NCBI GenBank assembly: GCA_900550765.1
Contig: URTC01000159.1
Span: 1 to 5,045, forward strand
DNA: 5,045 bases
Reading direction: 5' to 3'
From: an uncultured Clostridia bacterium
Lineage (GTDB): Bacteria > Bacillota > Clostridia > Christensenellales > QALW01
Shown here: positions 1 through 5,045 of the stretch, in pieces
Layout of the letters: every line of letters starts with the position of its first letter
Position numbering within the stretch: the stretch's first letter is position 1
Made by a program: the position numbers and the translations under genes
The notes under the pieces: generated by a model
Database searches by the model: none
Told to the model about the DNA's origin: nothing
What the model saw: only the letters and a program-made list of their open reading frames with translations

Positions 1-1101
1 TACGATGACCGAAGACCCCAGACCGGCTTCGTTGGAGTAAACGCCGCGCTTAAAGCCCCAGGATATTACCTCCTTTGCAGCAATGCCGGCAAAGCCTCCG
101 GCTACAGCCTTTGTGCCGAAAGCTGTGCGGAAGATTGCACCAAAAGCGCTGGGAATGACCGAAATGTTATCCCATAACACGATTAATGCACCCAGAAGAT
201 AGGCCAGAACCATAAACGGAACGATTTTTTCCGTGACTCCGGCAATGCGCTTGATGCCGCCAAGAATGACCAAAGCAGCAATTACCATTAAAATTAAACC
301 GATAAGGAGCATATATAAGTTGCTGCTGCCGACGGGAATCGATTCTAAAGCCGGCAGATGAAAGGCTTCGGAAATATTTACGGCGATCGTGTTGATCTGT
401 GAGGCGTTTCCAATACCGAAGGAGGCCAAAACCGTAAAACAGGCAAAAGCACAGGCCAGGAACCGACCAACCCGTTTTACATGAAAGAGGCATGCGGCAA
501 AGACGAGCGCCGCCGCACCGCCGAGAATAAGAAAGAGAATGGAAATTGTCTGGTCCCGCAGAATCGCCGCGTCAAAAAAACACATTCCTGCCGCAGTCAG
601 AGATACAAAAAGCCATGTCCGCCGATGCCGGGGCATTTTTAAACCGCCGAGACCGTCCTGCAGATAATACATAGCGCCGCCGGTCCATTCTCCGGCCTTG
701 TTTTTGCGGCGGTAATAGATTCCCAATACACTTTCGGAATAGCTGGTCATCATACCAAAGAGGGCGGCGATCCACATCCAGAATACTGCGCCGGGTCCGC
801 CGGTAGCAATTGCTGCGGCTACACCGGCAATATTGCCGACGCCTACCGTTGCCGCAAGCGCGGTGCAGAGTGCCTGGAACTGTGAAATGGAGGCCTTTTC
901 ATGGGAATGCGCGGATACTTTTTTATTAAAAAGACTGCCCACGGTATTTTTTAGCCAGTGACTGATATAGCGGAATTGAAAGCCGCCGGTACGCAGTGTC
1001 ATCAGCATACCTGTACCATGCAGCAGAATTAACCCTAATTTAACCCAAATAAAATCATTTACTTTTGTATTGAAATCTATCAGCCGTTCAAGAAAAGACA
1101 T
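1..1101 (-). CDS. AGCS family sodium:alanine/glycine symporter, 3' end beyond window
   Basis: An ion-coupled amino-acid importer of the cytoplasmic membrane; the AGCS family moves alanine or glycine with Na+ (or H+). The frame is open for 367 codons from ATG 1101 to base 1, so the C-terminal ~100 or more residues are missing. Family signatures seen: TVGVGNIAGVAAAIATGGPG followed by AVFWMW (about residues 85-110), GGAMYYL (141-147), FGIGNASQIN (228-237, the GNxxQ motif), EKIVPFM (291-297) and KRGVYSNEAGLGSS (351-364), the last being the most diagnostic. Many hydrophobic segments fit a multi-pass protein. The start is supported by a GGGAGGG ribosome site about 5 bases upstream. Oddity: about 94 residues separate GGAMYY from GNASQ, where AlsT-type relatives as I recall them have about 36, and the extra part holds two hydrophobic segments. 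The substrate (alanine versus glycine) cannot be read from sequence. Family assignment is firm. Confidence 0.95.
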   Translation of the reverse strand, partial: MSFLERLIDFNTKVNDFIWVKLGLILLHGTGMLMTLRTGGFQFRYISHWLKNTVGSLFNKKVSAHSHEKASISQFQALCTALAATVGVGNIAGVAAAIATGGPGAVFWMWIAALFGMMTSYSESVLGIYYRRKNKAGEWTGGAMYYLQDGLGGLKMPRHRRTWLFVSLTAAGMCFFDAAILRDQTISILFLILGGAAALVFAACLFHVKRVGRFLACAFACFTVLASFGIGNASQINTIAVNISEAFHLPALESIPVGSSNLYMLLIGLILMVIAALVILGGIKRIAGVTEKIVPFMVLAYLLGALIVLWDNISVIPSAFGAIFRTAFGTKAVAGGFAGIAAKEVISWGFKRGVYSNEAGLGSSVIV

Positions 1102-1106
1102 GGGGT

Positions 1107-1116
1107 CCCTCCCTTT
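1107..1116 (-). promoter_or_regulatory. Ribosome binding site of the AGCS symporter
   Basis: On the minus strand AAAGGGAGGG precedes ATG 1101 by 5 bases. It is a strong Shine-Dalgarno match and fixes the symporter start. It begins only about 8 bases after the T-run of the upstream hairpin, so formation or read-through of that hairpin could affect expression. Confidence 0.8.
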
Positions 1117-1119
1117 TTA

Positions 1120-1150
1120 TAAAAAGACGGACCGCGTTTGGCGCGGTCCG
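1120..1150 (-). terminator. Intrinsic terminator after the L,D-transpeptidase gene, inside the symporter leader
   Basis: A perfect 9-bp stem, CGGACCGCG (1128-1136) pairing with CGCGGTCCG (1142-1150), encloses a 5-base loop. On the minus strand it is followed by TCTTTTTAT, giving the shape of a rho-independent terminator; on the plus strand no T-run follows. It lies 79 bases past the transpeptidase stop codon, so it can end that transcript. It also lies directly upstream of the symporter ribosome site, so it could act as a leader attenuator if the symporter promoter is further upstream. Confidence 0.8.
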
Positions 1151-1173
1151 CAAATGAAAGAAAGTTTTTTGCT

Positions 1174-1179
1174 TTTATA
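1174..1179 (-). promoter_or_regulatory. Possible -10 element for the AGCS symporter
   Basis: TATAAA on the minus strand is the best -10 match between the transpeptidase stop and the symporter start. The hexamers at 16-18 bases upstream (such as AATATC) are poor -35 matches, so this is tentative. If used, transcription would start near 1167 and the terminator-like hairpin would be inside a leader of about 65 bases. Confidence 0.3.
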
Positions 1180-1228
1180 GAAAGCGCTCTTTTAAAGATA
1201 TTCCTTTTAAGGGAATAAAATACCTGTT

Positions 1229-2323
1229 TTATGTGCCCTTGGTTGGTGTTGGATCTGGTTTGGCAGAAGACGTCGGCGATGGTGTGGGCGTTGGTTTTTG
1301 TGTGGGCGTCGGTGTGGGTGTCGGTGTTGGCTTATGGGTGGGTGTGGGCGTCGGCGTTACCGTTATGGTCGGTGTAGGGGTAGGCGTTGGCGTCGGCAGG
1401 ATCTCAACTGCCGTCTCGGAAGGCGTCGGTTTTACGGTGCCGATGATTTCAGGATTTTTTACCGGATCCGTTACCACTAAGCCCTCTCCCGTATCGGGAT
1501 TAAAGCTGCTGGTCATATCATATCCTAAAGGCGGAATCTTTTTCAGCGCCGCCTGCAGCGTTTTATCTTTTGCACGCTGTTTGTTTACTACTACATATGT
1601 GCCGGGATCTACGTTATCATAGATCCACTTGGCATGATTCATCAGCATTCTTAAGCAGCCGGCTGACCCGGGATTTCCCATATTATAATAGGCGCTTTTG
1701 GGTTTTAAATAACCGTTGGATTCCGCAAAGGTATAGGAGTGGAACATATATTCATTGCTGTAGCGTGTTACATAATAGGCATAGGACTGATACTTTTTAA
1801 AGTAATAGCGCCTGTATTTCACATCCTGCCCAGTCGCGGCTCTTTGCTCGGCATTGCTTTTTATGTAAAAATTACCCAGCTTGGTGGGCTGCGTGGAGGT
1901 TCCGCCGGAGCATACAAAGCGGTTGAGCAAAACGTCATATTTTCCGGTGGAGTTATTTTTGATAAATACGTTTACACATTGGTTGGTAACGTCTACCTCA
2001 ATGTAATAGGCCATTTTATATCCTTTGGGAACATCCCCTAAAGGAGTAGTGAATCCTACTGAAAGCAGATAATCCGGTACAATGCTCTCTGTTTGCGCCG
2101 GCCGGGGAGAGGGGGTGGGCGTCGGCACGGGAGAGGGAGACGCAGTAGGCTCTTGTGTAGGCTCTTCGGAAGGAGACGCAGAAGGCTGCTCGGTAACGAC
2201 TGGAATTTGTGTTGTAAGGTCCGGATCATCTGAATTTTGAGGTGTGGCAGGGTCGTCTTTACAGCCGGCAAAAAGCACGGAAAGACTTACAAAACATAAA
2301 ATTACAGCAATCCATTTTTTCAT
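1229..2323 (-). CDS. L,D-transpeptidase (YkuD domain) lipoprotein with Pro/Thr-rich tails
   Basis: Predicted cell-surface enzyme that forms 3-3 peptidoglycan cross-links or attaches proteins to peptidoglycan through a cysteine acyl-enzyme. The 364-residue product starts with a lipoprotein signal peptide (KK, hydrophobic core, LFAGC with lipidated Cys21). A Pro/Ser/Thr/Glu-rich stretch follows (about 28-80), then a YkuD domain (about 104-248), then a C-terminal Pro-Thr repeat tail (about 299-362). Catalytic-motif residues seen: His195 in MFHSYTF and Cys223 in GSAGCLRM, followed by DPGTYVVVN. The usual SHGC is SAGC here, and His and Cys are 28 residues apart, longer than the classic YkuD motif. 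No peptidoglycan-binding domain is visible. ATG 2323 is preceded by AGGGTGA at about 7 bases. It appears monocistronic, with its own strong promoter (2461-2489) and a terminator at 1120-1150. The exact in vivo reaction is inferred from the family. Confidence 0.9.
   Translation of the reverse strand: MKKWIAVILCFVSLSVLFAGCKDDPATPQNSDDPDLTTQIPVVTEQPSASPSEEPTQEPTASPSPVPTPTPSPRPAQTESIVPDYLLSVGFTTPLGDVPKGYKMAYYIEVDVTNQCVNVFIKNNSTGKYDVLLNRFVCSGGTSTQPTKLGNFYIKSNAEQRAATGQDVKYRRYYFKKYQSYAYYVTRYSNEYMFHSYTFAESNGYLKPKSAYYNMGNPGSAGCLRMLMNHAKWIYDNVDPGTYVVVNKQRAKDKTLQAALKKIPPLGYDMTSSFNPDTGEGLVVTDPVKNPEIIGTVKPTPSETAVEILPTPTPTPTPTITVTPTPTPTHKPTPTPTPTPTQKPTPTPSPTSSAKPDPTPTKGT
1241..1396 (-). repeat. Degenerate hexanucleotide repeat encoding the Pro-Thr tail
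   Basis: Plus-strand units resembling GGTGTGGGCGTC recur through this stretch and encode alternating Pro-Thr on the minus strand (residues about 310-361 of the transpeptidase), broken by ITV, HK, QK and SSAK. A shorter Pro-Thr/Ser tract lies at about 2096-2146 in the N-terminal linker. Such extracellular tracts act as extended, flexible spacers. The six-base unit keeps the frame when copy number changes, so length variation between strains would be tolerated. The long plus-strand reading frame rich in Val-Gly over this tract is only its antisense shadow. Confidence 0.85.
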
Positions 2324-2381
2324 TTACAGTCACCCTACAATAAAGATTTAAGGTATGATACAGTATGATTCGGCAACTGTG

Positions 2382-2398
2382 ATTGTTACCGAAACAAT
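2382..2398 (-). other. Small hairpin in the transpeptidase leader
   Basis: ATTGTT and AACAAT form a perfect 6-bp inverted repeat with a 5-base loop, about 60 bases upstream of the transpeptidase start and downstream of its predicted transcription start. It could be an RNA hairpin or a short operator. No regulator is identifiable. Confidence 0.3.
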
Positions 2399-2460
2399 AT
2401 CTGACAAAATATGTAAGAAAACTTTATTTTTAACAAAAATCAATATAGTACCTTATTATA

Positions 2461-2489
2461 TTTATACCACTATCAGCACCCTGTGTCAA
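2461..2489 (-). promoter_or_regulatory. Sigma-A promoter of the L,D-transpeptidase gene
   Basis: On the minus strand a perfect -35 TTGACA (2484-2489) is followed after exactly 17 bases by TATAAA (2461-2466), preceded by TGG, an extended -10 feature. Transcription would start near 2454 and give a leader of about 130 bases before ATG 2323. This is the best promoter match in the window and suggests strong constitutive or vegetative expression. Confidence 0.8.
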
Positions 2490-2532
2490 TAAGAATAGCG
2501 TCAAATCAGTTGTAAACAAACGGTAAATTCTT

Positions 2533-2639
2533 AAGCAATAAATAGTGGAGGTTTGGAGTAAACCTTGCTGGGTTGAAGTGGAAAGCAAAACGCACAGTGC
2601 TTTATTCTATTGCTTTTTCCATTGCATTATGCGTTTTGC
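2533..2639. repeat. Cluster of nested and competing inverted repeats (possible structured RNA)
   Basis: Four exact inverted repeats fall within 107 bases. They are AAGCAATA 2533-2540 with TATTGCTT 2608-2615; AGGTTT 2549-2554 with AAACCT 2560-2565; AAAGCA 2582-2587 with TGCTTT 2598-2603; and a 10-bp pair, GCAAAACGCA 2585-2594 with TGCGTTTTGC 2630-2639. The first three can form a three-way junction read from either strand. The 10-bp pair overlaps and excludes the third. On the minus strand the 10-bp stem is followed by TTTCC, so part of it might also serve as a late terminator for the HAD transcript. No known RNA family is recognised. Confidence 0.45.
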
Positions 2640-2698
2640 AGGTATGATAAATAAATTTTTTGCAGCAGCTAATGCACGATATTATGTTGCCCCAATTT

Positions 2699-2758
2699 AA
2701 AAAAATAAAATTGTTTTTTATCGGAAGATCTGAAAAAAATAGAAAACAGAACAATCTT
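2699..2758 (-). terminator. Weak AT-rich terminator candidate after the HAD gene
   Basis: On the minus strand ATTGTT (2750-2755) can pair with AACAAT (2710-2715), followed at once by TTTATTTTTTT. An alternative GAAGAT/ATCTTC pairing (2753-2758 with 2724-2729) is also possible. The loops are long and the stems AT-rich, so termination efficiency is doubtful. Confidence 0.3.
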
Positions 2759-2760
2759 CT

Positions 2761-3546
2761 TTATTTCTTTTTCAGTGCTTCTCCTAATTCTTTTAAGGAG
2801 GGAAATATATAGGAGGGCTTTACCGGAGCGTTTGGAATATCAGCTGCACAGGCTTCGCCGCTTAAAACCAGCGCTGTTTTTACGCCCCAGGCACCCAGGG
2901 CAATGTCAGTGGTCAGCCGGTCACCTACCATCAGAAGATTTTTGCGTGAAACTCCCGTTTTATGTTCGGCGGCGATCAGGATCTGCTCGTTGGGCTTTCC
3001 GCAGATGATTTCAGGTCTGCGCCCGGTACAGGCAAAAATCAGTTCTGTTACGCTTCCCAGATCCGGCAGAAACCCGTGTTCGGCTGGGCATACTTTATCC
3101 GGATGCGTGGCAATATAGGGCAGGCCGGCCGCAACAAAATTGGTGAAACGAGTCAGGTTCTCATAGGAGAGCGCAGTATCGAATCCGGCAAGCAGAACTT
3201 CGGGGGCGGAATCACATACGTTGATGCCTAGCTGCCGCATCTCCTGTTTCATGCTTTCGGTACCTAAGATCAACGTGCGCAGACCTTTGTAGTTTTCGTC
3301 GATATAATCTGCAGCGGCATGTGAGCTGATTAAAATCGTATCTTTTGTGGCGGGCAGCCCCATTTGAGAAAATTTTTTAAGGTAAGCATCGGTGCTTTTG
3401 GAAGAATTGTTAGTCAGGAATAAATAACGGATGCTAAGGCTATTCAAAGTTTCAAGGAATCCGGCGGTATAGTCAAAAACACGGTTGCCTAAGTATACGG
3501 TACCGTCAAGATCCAGCATTATGCAGCGGATGTCAAAATCCTTCAT
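2761..3546 (-). CDS. HAD subfamily IIA phosphatase (NagD / 4-nitrophenylphosphatase-like)
   Basis: A soluble cytoplasmic Mg2+-dependent phosphohydrolase of 261 residues, typical for the family. Motif I is LDLDGT with nucleophile Asp12 and acid/base Asp14; motif II is LTNNSS (Thr45-Asn46); motif III is Lys184 in CGKP; motif IV is MVGDRLTTDIALG with Asp209 and Asp214. A C2-type cap between motifs II and III (about 65-180) fits subfamily IIA. The start is taken at ATG 3546 because AGAAAGG lies 8 bases upstream; a longer form from TTG 3576 would add ten basic residues but has no ribosome site. Relatives dephosphorylate sugar phosphates, nucleotides or phosphoglycolate, and the substrate cannot be deduced here. 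It follows the ABC importer genes in the same direction beyond a terminator, with no clear promoter of its own, so it may depend on read-through. Confidence 0.92.
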   Translation of the reverse strand: MKDFDIRCIMLDLDGTVYLGNRVFDYTAGFLETLNSLSIRYLFLTNNSSKSTDAYLKKFSQMGLPATKDTILISSHAAADYIDENYKGLRTLILGTESMKQEMRQLGINVCDSAPEVLLAGFDTALSYENLTRFTNFVAAGLPYIATHPDKVCPAEHGFLPDLGSVTELIFACTGRRPEIICGKPNEQILIAAEHKTGVSRKNLLMVGDRLTTDIALGAWGVKTALVLSGEACAADIPNAPVKPSYIFPSLKELGEALKKK

Positions 3547-3554
3547 AGAAAGTG

Positions 3555-3561
3555 CCTTTCT
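3555..3561 (-). promoter_or_regulatory. Ribosome binding site that decides the HAD start
   Basis: AGAAAGG on the minus strand sits 8 bases before ATG 3546. The in-frame TTG at 3576 has only CCTCCGC-type sequence upstream, which cannot pair with 16S rRNA, so the shorter product is preferred. Confidence 0.65.
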
Positions 3562-3592
3562 GTTTTTTTGCCGCAAAAAAGCGGAGGTTAAG

Positions 3593-3619
3593 AAAAAATC
3601 CCGCTGAAACAGGATTTTT
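3593..3619 (-). terminator. Intrinsic terminator after the ABC transporter ATPase gene
   Basis: On the minus strand AAAAATCC (3612-3619) pairs with GGATTTTT (3594-3601). The inner part extends with U-G and G-C pairs to a small loop around TTCA, and the 3' arm ends in a run of six T. It begins 5 bases after the ATPase stop codon. The A-run and T-run flanks make it potentially active in both directions. Confidence 0.75.
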
Positions 3620-3624
3620 GCTTT

Positions 3625-4383
3625 TTATAATATGCTTTGTAAAAACTGTTTGGTACGCTCGTTTTTGGGGTGATTGAAGATCTCCTCAGGCGGTCCGTCT
3701 TCGGCAAGAATCCCGTCGCACATAAATACCACCCGGTCTGCAACCTCGCGTGCAAAGCCCATTTCATGGGTGACTACCAGCATCGTCATACCTTCCTCAG
3801 CCAGCTTTTTCATAACAGCCAGAACCTCGCCTACCAGTTCCGGATCCAGCGCACTGGTGGGCTCGTCAAACAGCATAATTTTCGGCTGCATGGCCAGCGC
3901 CCTTGCAATTGCCACACGCTGCTGCTGTCCGCCGGAAAGGCGGCTGGGATATTCGTACGCTTTATCCTTCAGGCCCACTCTGTTGAGCAGCTCCAGCGCC
4001 AGCGCTTCAGCGGCTTCGGGTTTTTGCTTTTTTACTTTTACCGGTGCCAGCATCACATTCTGCAGTACAGTTTTATGGGGAAACAGATTGAACCGCTGAA
4101 ATACCATTCCCATCTCCAACAGCATTTCCTTTTGTTTGGCAGAGGCGATTTTTTCTACTGTTTTATCATTTTCGCGGTGCAGGAACAGGTGTTCTTCAAT
4201 AAAAATTTTTCCGCTCGTAATTTTTTCAAGCTGGTTCAGGGAACGCAGATAGGTGGATTTTCCTGCGCCGGAGGGACCGATAATGCAGATCACCTCGCCG
4301 GCTTCCACACTGAGGTTGATATCCTTGAGTACCTCAAGCGAGCCGAATTTTTTGCTGACATGCTCTGTTCTTAGAATAGCCAT
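3625..4383 (-). CDS. glnQ: Polar amino-acid ABC transporter ATP-binding protein (GlnQ family)
   Basis: Cytoplasmic ATPase that drives a polar amino-acid importer together with the permease encoded just upstream. The 252 residues contain, in order: Walker [10 protein letters not shown] (36-44, Lys42), Q-loop FQRFNLFPH (Gln96, the FNLFPH form being typical of amino-acid importers), ABC signature LSGGQQQR (149-156), Walker B IMLFDE (169-174, catalytic Glu174), D-loop SALD (177-180) and switch His206 in VTHEMGFA. All catalytic residues are present. The stretch between the first strands and the Q-loop (about 64-90) is slightly longer than in common GlnQ proteins. ATG 4383 is preceded by GGAAGGA at 9 bases, and this site overlaps the permease stop codon, so the two genes are transcribed together. 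glnQ is a family-level symbol: the real substrate (glutamine, cystine, arginine and so on) is set by a binding protein that is not in this window. Confidence 0.95.
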   Translation of the reverse strand: MAILRTEHVSKKFGSLEVLKDINLSVEAGEVICIIGPSGAGKSTYLRSLNQLEKITSGKIFIEEHLFLHRENDKTVEKIASAKQKEMLLEMGMVFQRFNLFPHKTVLQNVMLAPVKVKKQKPEAAEALALELLNRVGLKDKAYEYPSRLSGGQQQRVAIARALAMQPKIMLFDEPTSALDPELVGEVLAVMKKLAEEGMTMLVVTHEMGFAREVADRVVFMCDGILAEDGPPEEIFNHPKNERTKQFLQSIL

Positions 4384-4399
4384 ACCTCAAAGTCCTTCC

Positions 4400-4990
4400 T
4401 TACTCATAAACTGAAAATTTATTTTCCAGCTTTTTAAACACAAAACTGAAAAACGCCGTAATGATCAAATAGATAATAAGCGCAGGCAAAAATACCAGGA
4501 AATCACCTTTGGAAGAGATCGTTTTTGAAATGGTGGTGATATCCATCAGGCTGATAACGAATACCAAGGAGGCGTCTTTTAAAATCATGATGAATTCATT
4601 GGCCATTGGTGGGATCAGGCGGCGGATGGACTGAGGAATGATGATGTCGCGCATAGTCTGCCCGTAAGTCATGCCCAGTGCTTTGGCGGCTTCGTGCTGC
4701 CCCTTATCGATAGACTGTATCGCAGCGCGTACGATTTCGGCACAGTAGGCCGCACTGTTTAAGGTAAAGCCGATAAAAGCGGCTAAGAACGCTCCTTTGC
4801 TGGTAGCGTCTACTCCGCTGAACAGACCCGACCAGGTAAAGCCCGGAAAAATGCCCGGAACGGCAAAGTAAATAACGAACAGCTGGATCATCAGCGGCGT
4901 GCCGCGGAAAAAGAAAATATACGCGCTGCAGGGGGCGCTGAAGATCTTATATTTTGATAATTTGCCAAAGGCCAGAAAAATGCTTAACAA
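4400..4990 (-). CDS. Polar amino-acid ABC transporter permease, N-terminally truncated or disrupted
   Basis: Membrane permease of the His/Glu/Gln/Arg/opine type (BPD_transp_1), partner of the ATPase 16 bases downstream. Seen: FGKLSKYKIF, then FFRGTPLMIQLFVIYF (27-42), and the EAA coupling loop with HEAAKALGMTYGQTMRDIIIPQ-type sequence (about 99-120), which contacts the ATPase. Hydrophobic segments lie near 32-50, 66-88 and 166-185. The best available start is TTG 4990 (196 aa), but no ribosome site precedes it, and in-frame TAA codons lie at 5003-5005 and 5021-5023. Family members normally have about 25-45 more residues before the LLSIFLAFGKLS region, including the first membrane segment. The gene is therefore either 5'-truncated by deletion or rearrangement, frameshifted, or affected by an assembly error near the window edge. 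The identity is firm; integrity is doubtful. Confidence 0.85.
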   Translation of the reverse strand: MLSIFLAFGKLSKYKIFSAPCSAYIFFFRGTPLMIQLFVIYFAVPGIFPGFTWSGLFSGVDATSKGAFLAAFIGFTLNSAAYCAEIVRAAIQSIDKGQHEAAKALGMTYGQTMRDIIIPQSIRRLIPPMANEFIMILKDASLVFVISLMDITTISKTISSKGDFLVFLPALIIYLIITAFFSFVFKKLENKFSVYE

Positions 4991-5045
4991 AAAGAAAGTG
5001 GATTACAATGAAATTGTTTTTTAAGTCTGTAAAATACTCGATATC
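4991..5045. other. Right-edge segment upstream of the permease frame
   Basis: These 55 AT-rich bases should encode the N-terminus of the permease, but the permease frame has two stops here. Another minus-strand frame is open to the edge and reads IEYFTDLKNNFIVIHF, loosely like N-terminal segments of some amino-acid permeases; it would need a frameshift and a deletion to join. On the plus strand ATG 5008 opens MKLFFKSVKYSI to the edge with only a weak ribosome site (AAAGTGG). Neither reading is long enough to call. Confidence 0.35.

Larger units (their letters stand above)
2324..2760. other. 437-base AT-rich spacer between the HAD phosphatase and transpeptidase genes
   Basis: No convincing protein gene is present. 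From right to left it holds a weak AT-rich terminator candidate after the HAD gene (2699-2758), a cluster of inverted repeats (2533-2639), a near-consensus minus-strand promoter (2461-2489) and a roughly 130-base leader of the transpeptidase gene with one small hairpin (2382-2398). A 51-codon plus-strand frame from GTG 2545 to TAA 2700 is open, but it lacks a ribosome site and any recognisable motif. Confidence 0.7.

Noticed and set aside
167..775. Minus-strand frames of 108 and 67 codons inside the symporter region
   Set aside because: They are out of frame with the continuous 367-codon symporter reading, which carries all AGCS motifs.
1199..1217. Inverted repeat TATTCC / GGAATA just after the transpeptidase stop
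   Set aside because: Only 6 AT-rich base pairs and no proper T-run; the GC-rich hairpin at 1120-1150 is a much better terminator.
1102..1228. Glycine riboswitch upstream of the AGCS symporter
   Set aside because: Such switches often precede AGCS genes, but only about 127 bases are available and no conserved core was seen, only one hairpin with a T-run.
1233..1622. Plus-strand reading frame rich in Val-Gly repeats
   Set aside because: It is the antisense of the Pro-Thr repeat tail of the transpeptidase, with no ribosome site; the repeat composition keeps the frame open.
2351..2649. AGGTATGATA present twice (2351-2360 and 2640-2649)
   Set aside because: A single ten-base match in AT-rich sequence within a few hundred bases is close to chance, and the contexts differ.
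2761..3576. Longer HAD protein starting at TTG 3576
   Set aside because: No ribosome site precedes it, while ATG 3546 has AGAAAGG at ideal spacing and gives the usual family N-terminus.
3670..4374. Long plus-strand frames over the ABC ATPase gene
   Set aside because: They are antisense shadows of a gene with complete Walker, signature and switch motifs; their products show no family motif.

Overview
The window looks like chromosomal DNA from a low-to-mid GC Gram-positive anaerobe, most likely Clostridia (Lachnospiraceae or a relative). This is inferred from purine-rich Shine-Dalgarno sites, AT-rich spacers with consensus sigma-A promoter elements, and the families present: an AGCS amino-acid symporter, a lipoprotein L,D-transpeptidase with Pro-Thr tracts, a NagD-like HAD phosphatase and a polar amino-acid ABC importer. 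The genus cannot be fixed from the sequence. All five recognisable protein genes lie on the minus strand, so transcription runs from the right edge to the left edge.

Right edge to left. (1) 4400-4990: permease of a polar amino-acid ABC importer. Its open frame lacks the usual N-terminal part, and in-frame stops sit just upstream. (2) 3625-4383: the partner GlnQ-type ATPase, 16 bases after the permease and ending at an intrinsic terminator (3593-3619). (3) 2761-3546: a HAD subfamily IIA (NagD/nitrophenylphosphatase-like) phosphatase starting 46 bases beyond that terminator. (4) 2324-2760: a 437-base AT-rich spacer with no convincing gene. It holds a strong minus-strand promoter (2461-2489) and a cluster of inverted repeats (2533-2639). 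(5) 1229-2323: a predicted lipoprotein with a YkuD L,D-transpeptidase domain between two Pro/Thr/Ser-rich tails. (6) 1102-1228: a short spacer with a GC-rich hairpin and T-run directly in front of the next ribosome binding site. (7) 1-1101: the first 367 codons of an AGCS (sodium/alanine or glycine) symporter that runs off the left edge and carries an apparent extra hydrophobic segment pair.

Functionally this is ordinary housekeeping sequence: two amino-acid uptake systems of different energetics (ATP-driven and ion-coupled), one soluble phosphatase and one cell-wall cross-linking enzyme. I see no CRISPR array, tRNA, rRNA, transposase, phage gene or obvious new multi-gene system. The points most worth checking are the broken or missing 5' end of the permease, the insertion in the AGCS symporter, the terminator-like hairpin in the symporter leader, and the structured spacer at 2533-2639.
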